64,000 nt of DNA from DASRDR01 sp035550795 (GTDB lineage: Bacteria > Methylomirabilota > Methylomirabilia > Rokubacteriales > DASRDR01), in contig DASZOL010000112.1 of assembly GCA_035550795.1 (NCBI GenBank), positions 1 through 64,000 on the forward strand, read 5' to 3'. Below the pieces are notes generated by a model. The model did not search any database. It was not told the origin of the DNA and saw nothing but the letters and a program-made list of their open reading frames with translations. The position numbers were made by a program, and so were the translations under genes. This document shows, one piece after another, positions 15,838 to 24,636 of this stretch. Every line of letters begins with the position of its first letter. Within the stretch, counting starts at the first letter, position 1.

Positions 15838-16631
15838 GCCATGAAGCGATCCCCGGGCTCCGCCGCGTGTTGGTCGGCATGGTCCATCTCCTTCCGCTAC
15901 CCGGCACTCCCCGGTGGGGGGGCTCGCTCCTCGCCGTGGTCGAGCGTGCGGTGGCCGACGCGCGCGCGATCGAGGCGGGCGGCTTCCACGCCTGTCTCGT
16001 GGAGAACTACGGGGACGCGCCGTTCAGCGCGGGCCGTGCCGACCCGGCCACCGTCTCGGCCATGGCCATCGCCGCGGCCGAGGTCCGCCGCGCCGTGCGC
16101 TTCCCGGTGGGGATCAACGTGCTGAAGAACGACGCGCAGGCTGCGCTGGCCGTGGCGGCGGCGGTGGACGCCGCGTTCGTGAGGGTCAACGTGCACGTGG
16201 GCGCCGTCGTCGCGGACCAGGGCGTGCTCCAGGGTGACGCGTACGGGACGCTGCGCTACCGACGGCTCCTCGGGACGGCGACCCGCCTCTTCGTCGACGT
16301 CGGCGGCAAGCACGCGGTGCCGCTCGCCCCGGTCGAGTTGGAGCAGGTCGCGCGCGACGCCGCCTACCGGGGTCTGGCGGACGCCCTCGTCGTCTCCGGC
16401 GTCGCGACCGGAGAGCCGACGCCGCTCGGCGACGTCAAGCGCGTCCGCGCCGCGGTGCCCGACCGGCCGATCCTCGTCGGCTCGGGGGTCGCGCCCGATA
16501 CGGTGGGCGAGCTCCTCCGGGTCGCCGACGGCGCCATCGTCGGGACGTGGGTCAAGCGCGAGGGCCGGACGACGGCGCCCGTCGATCCGGAGCGCGTGGC
16601 CGCCGTCGCCCGCGCCGCCCGCGCCGACTAG
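15834..16631 (+). CDS. BtpA/SgcQ family TIM-barrel protein
   Basis: 265 aa from TTG 15834, which overlaps the previous stop (TTGA) and has GAGGAG seven bases upstream. The BtpA landmarks are 'VGMVHLLPLPGTPRWGG' (consensus GviHl.PLPGsP), 'ACLVENYGDAPF', 'GINVLKNDAQAALAVA', 'FVRVNVHVGAVVADQG' and 'ALVVSGVATGEPT'. The family takes its name from a cyanobacterial photosystem I biogenesis factor, but bacterial relatives are thought to be nucleosidase-like or sugar-processing TIM barrels. The function here is unknown; tight linkage to the sulfite dehydrogenase-like genes is noteworthy. Confidence 0.85.
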   Translation: MSHEAIPGLRRVLVGMVHLLPLPGTPRWGGSLLAVVERAVADARAIEAGGFHACLVENYGDAPFSAGRADPATVSAMAIAAAEVRRAVRFPVGINVLKNDAQAALAVAAAVDAAFVRVNVHVGAVVADQGVLQGDAYGTLRYRRLLGTATRLFVDVGGKHAVPLAPVELEQVARDAAYRGLADALVVSGVATGEPTPLGDVKRVRAAVPDRPILVGSGVAPDTVGELLRVADGAIVGTWVKREGRTTAPVDPERVAAVARAARAD

Positions 16632-16689
16632 AGGCGACGTCGCGGCGGGGCTGGGCGGCGACAGCCGGGTGCCGGCCGGCCCGACCCTG

Positions 16690-17748
16690 TCAGACGGCGA
16701 TCCAGCCCGTCCGTGCCTGGCGCACGGCGTCGAGCACGCGCTGGACGGCGAGGCCGTCCCGGAATGTGGCCGCCGGCGCGACGGGGGCGCCGTCCAGCGT
16801 GGCCAGGACGAGGTGGTCCACCAGGCGGACGAACGACAGGCCCCACAGGGACACGTACTCCATCCCCGGAGGGGTGGGCACCGTTTCCGGCTCGGTGAGC
16901 TCCGCCAGCGACTGGCCCAGCCGGGCGCCCCACAGCCGGTCCGCCTCGTCGAGGACGAGGGAGCCGTCGTCGCCCCAGACCTCGATGCGCGGCCCCACCG
17001 CGTGCGTGCCGACGCAGCTCAGGAACACCGTGCCGATCGCTCCCGACCGGAAGCGGAGCGAGAAGGTCGAGAACTCGTCCGCGGTCACCGGGCGCCGGCC
17101 GGTTCCGTCGGGCAGGGGGCGTTCGGCCACGAACGGGAGGGCGATGCCCGTGACGGCGGCGATATCCCCAAGCCAATAGCGCAGGAGGTCGACCTGGTGG
17201 GAGCCGACCGCGCCCAGGAGGCCGCCGCCCCGGGCCTCGTCGAACCACCAGCCCCAGGGCCTCGCGGGATCCTGGCGGCTCGCGTTCACGGCCGTGAGGA
17301 GGACGTGGCGTGGCGCACCGATGAGCCCCTCCTCGATGAGGCGCTTCACCTTCCGTCGATTCGGGTTGAAGCGCAGCTCGTGGTCGATCACGTGGACGCG
17401 CCGGGCCCGCTCGCCGCGCGCGAGCATGTCCTCGGCCTCGGCCGCCGACATCGCCATGGGCTTCTCGCAGAGGACGTGGCGTCCCGCATCCAGCGCGGCG
17501 GTCGCCATCGGGTGATGGAGGGCCGGGGGCGTCGTGATGCTGACGAGGTCGAGGTCGGCGTTGACGAGCATGCTCCAGTCGTCGAAGGCGTGGGGGATGC
17601 CCAGGGTCCTGGCGGTCTTGCTGGCCTTGCCCGGCGTGCCGCTCGCGACCGCGACGACCTCCGCGCGAGGGTGCGCCCGGAAGGCGGGGATCTGGACGAG
17701 CGAGCCAAAGCCGGTGCCGATCACGCCGACGCGCAGCCGCGAGGCCAT
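16690..17748 (-). CDS. Gfo/Idh/MocA family NAD(P)-dependent oxidoreductase
   Basis: 352 aa. The N-terminal Rossmann domain has 'VGVIGTGFGSLVQIPAF' (nucleotide-binding glycines), 'ITTPPALHHPMATAAL' and the family motif 'CEKPMAMSAAEAE' (E-K-P with catalytic Lys). The C-terminal alpha/beta domain includes 'GGGLLGAVGSHQVDLLRYWLG', where the His and Asp correspond to the usual substrate-site pair. ATG 17748 has GGAGGA seven bases upstream. Probably dehydrogenates a sugar, inositol or similar hydroxyl compound. Lies 26 bp downstream of the RNase D gene in the same direction. Confidence 0.87.
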   Translation of the reverse strand: MASRLRVGVIGTGFGSLVQIPAFRAHPRAEVVAVASGTPGKASKTARTLGIPHAFDDWSMLVNADLDLVSITTPPALHHPMATAALDAGRHVLCEKPMAMSAAEAEDMLARGERARRVHVIDHELRFNPNRRKVKRLIEEGLIGAPRHVLLTAVNASRQDPARPWGWWFDEARGGGLLGAVGSHQVDLLRYWLGDIAAVTGIALPFVAERPLPDGTGRRPVTADEFSTFSLRFRSGAIGTVFLSCVGTHAVGPRIEVWGDDGSLVLDEADRLWGARLGQSLAELTEPETVPTPPGMEYVSLWGLSFVRLVDHLVLATLDGAPVAPAATFRDGLAVQRVLDAVRQARTGWIAV

Positions 17749-17774
17749 GCCGTGTTCCTCCGGGAGCGGGCTGG

Positions 17775-18914
17775 TCAGGTGGTTCGAAGTGCGGCCAAGA
17801 TCGCCGGGCCGAAGGCGTCGACCCGCCAGTGCCGCAGCCCCGGGACGCTTCGCAAGCCGTCCAGGTCGAGCGGTGGATCGAGCGCCAGGGCATTGATCAG
17901 CCGCTGAGGCAGGAGGACGCCCGGGTCCAGGCCCGACACCTCCGACGCCTCGGTCCGCCACTTCCGGAGCGACTCCGCCCGTTGGCGGCTGGCCGGGGTG
18001 ACCACCGGACGCGCCGACCGGAGCGCGCGAGGGAGCTCCGGCAACCCTTCCGCCAGACCCCGCGCAACGGCCGCTACCAGCGCGTCACCGTATCGGTCCA
18101 CGAGCCGCGGGCTCAGCCCGGGAATCCCCGCGAGGCCGGCCTGGTCCGCGGGCTGACGCTCGGCCAGCGCGATGAGCGTCTCCGGGCTCAGCACCTTGAA
18201 GGGCGGCCGGTGCTCCGCCCGCGCCCACGCCTCGCGCTGGCGGTAGAGGACGCGAAGCACGGCCAGCGCGCGCGGCGAGAGCCTGGAGGCGCCCCGGATC
18301 CGCCGGTAGGCTTCCTCGTCGGAGAGGCGCTCGGGAACGGGGAGCGCGGCCAGCGCCTCGCACTCCTCCTCGAGCCACGCCTCGCGGCCCATGGCGCGCA
18401 GGTCGGCCAGGACTCGGTCCCGGAGACCGATGAGGTGGCGCACGTCCTCCGCGGCGTAGTGCTCCTGCGCTGCCGTCAGCGGCCGTCGGGCCCAGTCCGT
18501 CTTCTGCTGGGACCGGGCCGGCTGGACGTCCAGGTACTTCAAGAGCAGCCGGTCCAGACCTAGCTCGCGGACGCCGAGGAACCGAGCGGCCAGCATCGTG
18601 TCGGACAGCCCGGCGAAGGCGAGGCCAAACCGGCGCTTCAGGTAGACGACGTCGTTGTCCCCGCTGTGGAGCACCTTCAGCGTCGAGGGCTCGGCGAACA
18701 GCCGTCGCAGGGGATTGAGGTCGAGCAGGACGAGCGTGTCCAGGAAGAAGACGCGCCCCCGGGGATCGGCGAGCTGGATCAGGCAAAGCCGCTCGGGGTA
18801 GTGGTGAAGGCTGTCGGCCTCGGTGTCGACCGCGATCGCCGGAAGACCGCTCAGCTCGCGGGCGAGCGCCTCGGCCTCGTCAGGTGTCCGGATCCAGACG
18901 GGGGCGGGCCACAC
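17775..18914 (-). CDS. rnd: Ribonuclease D
   Basis: 3'-5' exoribonuclease of the DEDDy family involved in tRNA and stable RNA 3' trimming. 379 aa, close to the usual length. ExoI is 'VDTEAD' with D30 and E32, ExoII is around 'HSGDNDVVYL', and ExoIII 'HYAAEDVRHL' supplies the Tyr-x3-Asp of the DEDDy class. Two HRDC-type helical domains follow, the first near residues 205-285 ('LSPRALAVLRVLYRQREAWARAEHRPPF'). GTG 18914 is the start. Confidence 0.92.
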   Translation of the reverse strand: MWPAPVWIRTPDEAEALARELSGLPAIAVDTEADSLHHYPERLCLIQLADPRGRVFFLDTLVLLDLNPLRRLFAEPSTLKVLHSGDNDVVYLKRRFGLAFAGLSDTMLAARFLGVRELGLDRLLLKYLDVQPARSQQKTDWARRPLTAAQEHYAAEDVRHLIGLRDRVLADLRAMGREAWLEEECEALAALPVPERLSDEEAYRRIRGASRLSPRALAVLRVLYRQREAWARAEHRPPFKVLSPETLIALAERQPADQAGLAGIPGLSPRLVDRYGDALVAAVARGLAEGLPELPRALRSARPVVTPASRQRAESLRKWRTEASEVSGLDPGVLLPQRLINALALDPPLDLDGLRSVPGLRHWRVDAFGPAILAALRTT

Positions 18915-18956
18915 GCACCCAGGATACCAGGGGCCGCCCCGGCGCGGTGCCCCCCC

Positions 18957-19916
18957 TCAGTCCTCGGTCCAGCGCTCCAGGAGCCGCGCGCCGAGCGACC
19001 GGTGACTCAGGAAGAAGTAGGTCACCATGGCCACCGACGCGAGGACGTTGCCGATGGCCACGTTCCACCACGGCAACGCGCCCGCCAGGTGGACGTCGAG
19101 GGCCTGGAGGAACCCGAAGAAGAAGACCTGGAAGCAGAGGAAGAGCGTGAACAGCCCCAGCAGGATCCGGGGCTCACGTTCGGCGACGACCAGGAGGGCC
19201 GCGACGGCAATCCCGAAGAACGCGAACACGGCGAAGTGGAAGACCGTGTACCCCACCACGACGTCAAGGCGGGGGACGAGGCGCTCCGGATCGCGTAGCC
19301 CCTGCAGGACCGCGGCGCCGAGCAGCGCGGGCGTGTGGAGCGGCCGGAGCCGCACGGCGTCGTAGAGGAGGAACCAGACGGCGACGACCGCGCCGCCGAG
19401 AAGCCCGGCAACGATGCCCTCGCGGAGGACGTCGACCCAGCGGCCGATCAGGCTCCGGGCGAGCCCCGGGTGGCGACGATGGAAGTAGTAGAGCATCGCC
19501 GCCGAGGCCACGAGGTTCCCCGCCAGGATCTCCCACCAGGCCAGGACTCCGAGCACCGGCAGGGCCCAGAACGCGATCAGGGCGAGGAAGAAGACCTCGA
19601 ACGCGGCGAAGAAGATGAGGAGCGCCATGACCATCGCCGGCTCGCGCTCGGCCATCGCCACGAGGAGCGCCGCGATGAGCCCGACGGCGATGAATCCAAG
19701 CCCGTGCAGGACCGTGTAGCCCAGGATGGGCCCGGCCGACACGGTGACGAGGCTGGGGTCGCGGACGCCCTTCAGGATCACGGAGCCCAGGATCGCCGGG
19801 CTCTGGAGCGGCGCGCCTCCCGCGACGTCGAAAACCAGGATGAGCATCGCGACCGCGGCGGCGCCGATCAGGCCCGCCGCGACGCCCTCGCGAACGATCC
19901 GGCCCTCAAGCGCCAT
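18957..19916 (-). CDS. Internally duplicated polytopic membrane protein in the cytochrome oxidase cluster
   Basis: 319 aa with about eight membrane helices. The two halves are clear copies: 'VREGVAAGLIGAAAVAM' and 'LREGIVAGLLGGAVVAV', 'LQSPAILGSVILKGVRDP' and 'LHTPALLGAAVLQGLRDP', 'GYTVLHGLGFIAVGLIAALL' and 'GYTVFHFAVFAFFGIAVAALL', then 'AEREP', and 'WWEILAGNLVASAAMLYYF' and 'WWNVAIGNVLASVAMVTYF'. No known family name comes to mind. The start overlaps the ctaG end by 11 bp and it is the last gene of the oxidase operon, so a role in oxidase assembly or membrane environment is an inference. Confidence 0.75.
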   Translation of the reverse strand: MALEGRIVREGVAAGLIGAAAVAMLILVFDVAGGAPLQSPAILGSVILKGVRDPSLVTVSAGPILGYTVLHGLGFIAVGLIAALLVAMAEREPAMVMALLIFFAAFEVFFLALIAFWALPVLGVLAWWEILAGNLVASAAMLYYFHRRHPGLARSLIGRWVDVLREGIVAGLLGGAVVAVWFLLYDAVRLRPLHTPALLGAAVLQGLRDPERLVPRLDVVVGYTVFHFAVFAFFGIAVAALLVVAEREPRILLGLFTLFLCFQVFFFGFLQALDVHLAGALPWWNVAIGNVLASVAMVTYFFLSHRSLGARLLERWTED

Positions 19917-20733
19917 GCGCCGTCGCCTCCGTCCTGGCGAGGTGCCCTTCATCGTCCTCGCGGCTCTCGGGTCCCGCCCACCGGAAGAAGACCACCGTGC
20001 CCGCGACCAGGTAGCCGAACATCCCGCCCACCCACATGAGGATCCCCGCAAGCTCCTGGTCCGTGCGAGGCGCGAGCGGCCAGGAACCGCCGGCGTCGGC
20101 GTAGAAGGGGTAGAGCACGCCCTCGGCCAGCGTGATGGGCGCGGCGATCGCCATCATCGGGATGGTGGCCAGGAACAGGTAGAGGAGCTGGGCCGGCGGG
20201 CTGGGCCGGGGCCACTCGGGGGCGGATCCCGCGACCGGCCACCAGAGGAGAAGCCCGGTGCCGAGCAGCGAGATGTGCTCGAGCGCATGGACCTGCTCCA
20301 CGCGGAGGGCCGTGTCGAACGCGGCGGGGACGTGCCAGGCGACCTGGACGGCGGAGGCGAGCGCGAGCGCCGGGAGGGGGCGGGTCATCCACCGCCCGAG
20401 ACGCCCGACGAAGGGCGCTCGCGCGATCGGCGTGAGGAGCCAGGCCGGCAGGCCCAGCAGCCACAGCGCCGGCACGACCAGGATCAGGAGCAGGTGCTGG
20501 ACCATGTGCGCCGAGAGCGCGACGTGCTCGGCCCACTCGGCGAGCGGCCCGAGCAGGGCGCCCGCCAGCACCGCCGTGCCGGCGAGGAACGCGGCGACGC
20601 GCCCGCGGGAGGGCGGCGGTCCCCACCGCCGCCGGCGGCGGAGCGGTCCCATCGCGAGGAGGTAGCCGACCACGAGCATCTCCAGGCCGAGCGCGACCTC
20701 CGAGTGCCAGTGAAAGCTGGACACGGCGATCAC
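19906..20733 (-). CDS. ctaG: Cytochrome c oxidase assembly protein, CtaG (Bacillus caa3) type
   Basis: 275 aa, about seven membrane helices. The Caa3_CtaG family is recognised by 'FHWHSEVALGLEMLVVGYLLAMG' at the N-terminus, 'HVALSAHMVQHLLLILVVPALWLLG', 'HALEHISLLGTGLLLWWPV' and the 'ADQELAG'-like 'RTDQELAGILMWV'. The conserved histidines may bind copper. In Bacillus this protein is needed for caa3 oxidase formation; it is unrelated to the Cox11-type CtaG. GTG 20733 overlaps the preceding stop by four bases. Confidence 0.9.
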   Translation of the reverse strand: MIAVSSFHWHSEVALGLEMLVVGYLLAMGPLRRRRRWGPPPSRGRVAAFLAGTAVLAGALLGPLAEWAEHVALSAHMVQHLLLILVVPALWLLGLPAWLLTPIARAPFVGRLGRWMTRPLPALALASAVQVAWHVPAAFDTALRVEQVHALEHISLLGTGLLLWWPVAGSAPEWPRPSPPAQLLYLFLATIPMMAIAAPITLAEGVLYPFYADAGGSWPLAPRTDQELAGILMWVGGMFGYLVAGTVVFFRWAGPESREDDEGHLARTEATAHGA

Positions 20734-21098
20734 CCGGCGCCTGCGGGCGGAACGCCCGTGGTGCCGAGGTGGCCAAACAGCCACAGCAGCGCGACGGCAA
20801 GGCCGATCGCGATGATGAGGGGCCCGATGAACACGTAGGAGAACCAGGCGTGGTCGAACTTCAGGTGCATGTAGAACATGGCGACGAGCGCGAACTTCAG
20901 CGTCGACAGGATGAGCAGGATGGGGACCAGGACACGCGCCAGGGCGGGGACGTAGAAGATCCAGACCTCCATGACGGTGATGGCCAGCAGGAACATGGCC
21001 ACCACGAGGTACGTCCGGGGGCCCGCTCCCGCGTGCGCGGGGCCGTGGCCCGCGGTCGCTTCCCCGCCGTGGAGCTCCGGAGCGCGGTGCCCGCTCAC
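20730..21098 (-). CDS. ctaF: Cytochrome c oxidase subunit IV (prokaryotic, CtaF-like)
   Basis: 122 aa with three membrane helices ('YLVVAMFLLAITVMEVWIFY', 'ILLILSTLKFALVAMFYMHLKFD', 'IGPLIIAIGLAVALLWLFG'). 'FALVAMFYMHLKFD' is the diagnostic COX4_pro stretch. A His-rich N-terminal tail precedes helix 1. GTG 21098 has GGAGG upstream. Accessory subunit of the oxidase, of uncertain role. Confidence 0.88.
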   Translation of the reverse strand: MSGHRAPELHGGEATAGHGPAHAGAGPRTYLVVAMFLLAITVMEVWIFYVPALARVLVPILLILSTLKFALVAMFYMHLKFDHAWFSYVFIGPLIIAIGLAVALLWLFGHLGTTGVPPAGAG

Positions 21099-21130
21099 TC
21101 GCTGTCGCCTCCCTGGCCGTCGCCCCGATC

Positions 21131-23602
21131 CTACTGGATCAGGTAGACCAGCGTGAAGATCGCGATCCACACGACGTCGACGAAGTGCCAGTAGAGCCCG
21201 GCCATGTCCACGAGCGCCTCGTCCCGGGCGCCCAGGCGGCCGCGCGTCAGGAGGTACCACAGCGCCGACAGCCAGATCACGCCCACGGTCACGTGAGCGC
21301 CGTGGAAGCCGACCATCACGTAGAAGGTGGCTGCGAAGAGGTTCGTCGTGAGCCCGAGCCCCTCGTGGACGAAGTGGTTGAACTCGTAGACCTGACCGGC
21401 CAGGAACACGGTCCCGAGGGCGGCCGTCGCCAGAAGCCAGCGCCGCGCGGCCCGCACGTCCCGTGCCTGGATGGCGGCGACGCCGAGGACCATGGTGAAG
21501 CTCGACATGAGAAGGACGAAGGTGCTCACGGTGATCAGGGGGACATTCAGGATGTCGTGCGGATAGGGGCCCTGCAGGCTCCGCCCCCGGTAGACCATGT
21601 AGGTGGAGATCAGGGTCCCGAAGAACAGACACTCGGAGCCGATGAACACCCAGATGCCGAGCTTCCGGTGGTCGAGGCCGGTCGCGCCGATGTGCGGGTC
21701 CGCGTGGTCCCCGACGGCACGCGCGCCGTGATCCGCCGCCGCCGGAACGAGCTCGGTCGCGAAGGCAAGGGCGGCGAGCAGGGTGAGGAGGCCTCCCACG
21801 ATGACGACGCCCAGGTGGAGCAGCGCACCCGCGACCAGGACGATCATCGCGAGCGCTGTGAGCAAGGGCCAGCCGGACGGCTGCGGCATGTGGATGGGGC
21901 CGGCCGGCGTCACGAGCGCGCGCAGGTCCGCGAGCCCAGGGCCGCGGGCGTCCGGGTGCTTGGCCTGCCAGAGCGCGTCACGCCGGAGGACGGTGGGGAG
22001 CGTCGCGAAGTTGTAGACCGGCGGCGGGGAGGGCAGCGCCCACTCGAGCGTCCGCCCGTCCCAGGGGTCCGGGCCGGCCGGAGCTCCCGTCCGGAGGCTC
22101 TTCGCCACGTTCGCGAGGAACACGAGCAGCGAGACCCCCTGGAGGCCGGCCCCGACGGTGCAGACCAGGTTCCAGAGGTCCCACCCGAGCCCGGGCGCGT
22201 AGGTGTAGATCCGGCGCGGCATGCCCATGAGCCCGAGGAAGTGCATGGGGAAGAAGGTCAGGTTGAACCCGATCAGCATGAGCCAGAAGTGGAGCTGGCC
22301 GAGCCGGTCGTCGAGAAGGCGCCCCGTCATCTTCGGGAACCAGTAGTAGATCCCCGCGAAGAGCGCCAGGACCGTGCCGCCGAAGAGCACGTAGTGGAAG
22401 TGGGCGACCACGAAGTAGGAATCGGTCTGCTGGAGGTCGACCGGGGGGGAGGCGTGCATGATCCCCGAAAGGCCCCCGATGGTGAACATCCCCACGAAGG
22501 CCGCCGCGAAGCAGAACGGCGCCTGGAACCGGAGCGAGCCGCCCCACATGGTCGACAGCCAGTTGAAGATCTTGATCCCGGTCGGGATGGCGATGAGCAT
22601 CGACGTCAGCCCGAAGGCGGCGTCGGCGATCGGGCCCATGCCGACCGCGAACATGTGGTGGGCCCAGACGCCGAAGCCCAGGAAGCCGATCAGGGCCGTC
22701 GCGTAGACCATCGAGGGGTAGCCGAAGAGCGACTTCCGCGAGAAGGTCGGCAGCACCTCGGAGACGATGCCCATGGCGGGGAGGATCAGGATGTAGACCT
22801 CGGGGTGACCGAAGATCCAGAACAGGTGCTGCCAGAGGAGTGGTGAGCCCCCGCCGGCGGGGAGGTAGAACGGGGTCCCGAAGAAGCGGTCGAACATCAG
22901 GTAGATCAGGGCGACGGTGATCGGCGGGAACGCGAGGAGGATGAGGACGTTGGTGACGAGGGTCGTCCAGACGAAGAGCGGCAGCCGGAGGAACGTCATC
23001 CCCGGCGCCCGCAGGTTGAGGATTGTCACCAGGAAGTTCAGTGACGCCAGGATGCTCGACGTTCCGAGGAAGAGGAGGCCGAGCAGCCAGAAGTCGGAGT
23101 GAGGCCCGACCGAGAACGGCTTCGTCGTGAGCGGCGCATAGCCGAACCAGCCGGCGTCCGGTGCCGTCCCCACGAGCCAGCTCGCGTTCAGGAAGAGGCC
23201 GCCGAGCAGGAAGACCCAGTACGAGAACGCGTTGAGGCGGGGGAAGGCCACGTCCCGCGCGCCGATCATCAGGGGAATGAGGTAGTTGAAGAAGGCGGCC
23301 GACAGCGGCATGAGCGCGAGGAACACCATGCTGGTGCCGTGCATGGTGAAGAGCTCGTTGTATCGCTGGGCGCCGATGATCTGGCCGTCGGGCCGGGCGA
23401 GCTGGAGCCGGATCAGGAGGGCCTCCGCCCCGGCGATGAGAAAGAAGGCGAGCGCAGTCGCGCCGTAGAGAATGCCGATCCGCTTGTGGTCGACGGTGGT
23501 GAGCCAGGACGCGAGACCTCCCGTGTCCTCGGCCGCCGCCGCGTGGGCGGCGACCGCGACCGATGCGGCGTGGTCCCCGGCCCCGTCAGCCCCGTTGGCC
23601 AT
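21131..23602 (-). CDS. ctaD: Cytochrome c oxidase subunit I-III fusion (caa3/aa3-type)
   Basis: 823 aa heme-copper oxidase core. Subunit I spans about 1-565: 'TTVDHKRIGILY', 'FTMHGTSMVF' with a heme-a His near residue 86, 'GHPEVYILILPA' near 266 with the Cu(B) His, the A1-type glutamate and the cross-link Tyr, and 'VAHFHYVLFG' near 402 carrying the heme a3 and heme a ligands. From about 640 subunit III begins ('DHRKLGIWVFIGSECLFFG') and runs to 'WHFVDVVWIAIFTLVYLIQ'. The same fusion is known in Thermus CaaA. It couples cytochrome oxidation to O2 reduction and proton pumping. ATG 23602 lies two bases after the ctaC stop. Confidence 0.95.
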   Translation of the reverse strand: MANGADGAGDHAASVAVAAHAAAAEDTGGLASWLTTVDHKRIGILYGATALAFFLIAGAEALLIRLQLARPDGQIIGAQRYNELFTMHGTSMVFLALMPLSAAFFNYLIPLMIGARDVAFPRLNAFSYWVFLLGGLFLNASWLVGTAPDAGWFGYAPLTTKPFSVGPHSDFWLLGLLFLGTSSILASLNFLVTILNLRAPGMTFLRLPLFVWTTLVTNVLILLAFPPITVALIYLMFDRFFGTPFYLPAGGGSPLLWQHLFWIFGHPEVYILILPAMGIVSEVLPTFSRKSLFGYPSMVYATALIGFLGFGVWAHHMFAVGMGPIADAAFGLTSMLIAIPTGIKIFNWLSTMWGGSLRFQAPFCFAAAFVGMFTIGGLSGIMHASPPVDLQQTDSYFVVAHFHYVLFGGTVLALFAGIYYWFPKMTGRLLDDRLGQLHFWLMLIGFNLTFFPMHFLGLMGMPRRIYTYAPGLGWDLWNLVCTVGAGLQGVSLLVFLANVAKSLRTGAPAGPDPWDGRTLEWALPSPPPVYNFATLPTVLRRDALWQAKHPDARGPGLADLRALVTPAGPIHMPQPSGWPLLTALAMIVLVAGALLHLGVVIVGGLLTLLAALAFATELVPAAADHGARAVGDHADPHIGATGLDHRKLGIWVFIGSECLFFGTLISTYMVYRGRSLQGPYPHDILNVPLITVSTFVLLMSSFTMVLGVAAIQARDVRAARRWLLATAALGTVFLAGQVYEFNHFVHEGLGLTTNLFAATFYVMVGFHGAHVTVGVIWLSALWYLLTRGRLGARDEALVDMAGLYWHFVDVVWIAIFTLVYLIQ

Positions 23603-23604
23603 GG

Positions 23605-24636
23605 CTACCGCAGGCTCTGGAGGTAGGCGACCAGGGCCGTCACCTCGGGATCCGAGAGCTGCTGCTCGGGCATCAGCGAGCCGGGCTTCACCGCCGGGGC
23701 GTGCCGGACCCACCGCGCCAGGTTCTCCGGCGTGTTGCGGAGGATGCCGCCCGCGATCGTCTTGCGAGAGCCGAGGTGCGTGAGGTCGGGGCCGATCCCG
23801 CCGCCGGACACGCCGCGCACGGTGTGACACCCGACGCACGTGCTGGTCCGGTAGACCTGGAGCCCCGCGGCGGCCGGCGACCCGTCGGGCGGGGCCAGGG
23901 CAGGCTCCTTCTGCACGGCCGCCCAGGCGGCGAAGGCCTCCGGCGTCTGGACGACGGCGAGGTGGCGCATGTTGGCGTGCGACGTGCCGCAGAACTCGGC
24001 GCACTGGCCGTAGTATTCGCCCGGCGTGTCCGCGGTCAGGGTGATGCGCGTGACGCTCCCGGGGATCGCGTCGCGCTTGCCCCCGAGCTGCGGAACCCAG
24101 AAGCTGTGAATGACGTCGGTGCTTGCGATCTCCAGGGTCACCGGTCGGCCGGCCGGGAGATGGAGGTCGCTCGCGGTGGTGATCCCGAGGTCCGGGTACT
24201 GGAACTCCCACCACCACTGGTGCCCGACCACCTTCACGCGGAGCGCATCCTTCACGGGCACGGCCTGGGTGCGGAAGATCGCCGCGACCGTGGGGAAGGC
24301 AATGAAGGTGAGGATCACTGCCGGGATGAGCGTCCACGCGAGCTCGAGGATCGCATTGCCGCGCACCTGGCGGGGAATCACCTTGGGATCGCGCTCGCGG
24401 AACTTGAAGACCGCGATGAGGAGGAGCGCCTGCACCACGAGGAAGATCCCGGTGTCCCACCGGAGGATCTGGAGGAAAATCCGGTGGGACGTCCAGCCGA
24501 AGTCGGACCGCGGTGTGAGCGTCGTGGCGGGCGAGTCGAGCAACCCGCAGCCGGCCAGCGCCAGTCCGAGTGCGCCCGCCCCGAGTCCTACGGCCCGGGT
24601 GGACCACGCGCGCCGGAGCGACGGTCTCGATTCCAT
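23605..24636 (-). CDS. ctaC: Cytochrome c oxidase subunit II with fused cytochrome c (caa3-type)
   Basis: 343 aa. Lipoprotein signal ending 'LALAGC', two membrane helices, then the cupredoxin domain with 'VGHQWWWEFQYPD' and the CuA site 'CAEFCGTSHANM' (C-x3-C-x3-H-x2-M) near residues 215-226. A C-terminal cytochrome c domain has C-V-G-C-H near 267 and a likely axial Met in 'GSLMPEQQLSDPE'. The cytochrome domain marks a caa3-type enzyme, in which electrons enter through the fused heme c. ATG 24636 is chosen for the signal peptide; no clear ribosome-binding site is seen. First gene of the oxidase operon. Confidence 0.93.
   Translation of the reverse strand: MESRPSLRRAWSTRAVGLGAGALGLALAGCGLLDSPATTLTPRSDFGWTSHRIFLQILRWDTGIFLVVQALLLIAVFKFRERDPKVIPRQVRGNAILELAWTLIPAVILTFIAFPTVAAIFRTQAVPVKDALRVKVVGHQWWWEFQYPDLGITTASDLHLPAGRPVTLEIASTDVIHSFWVPQLGGKRDAIPGSVTRITLTADTPGEYYGQCAEFCGTSHANMRHLAVVQTPEAFAAWAAVQKEPALAPPDGSPAAAGLQVYRTSTCVGCHTVRGVSGGGIGPDLTHLGSRKTIAGGILRNTPENLARWVRHAPAVKPGSLMPEQQLSDPEVTALVAYLQSLR

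Noticed and set aside
21185..22846. Long + strand frame opposite cytochrome oxidase subunit I-III
   Set aside because: Charged, low-complexity translation; the opposite strand encodes an intact heme-copper oxidase.
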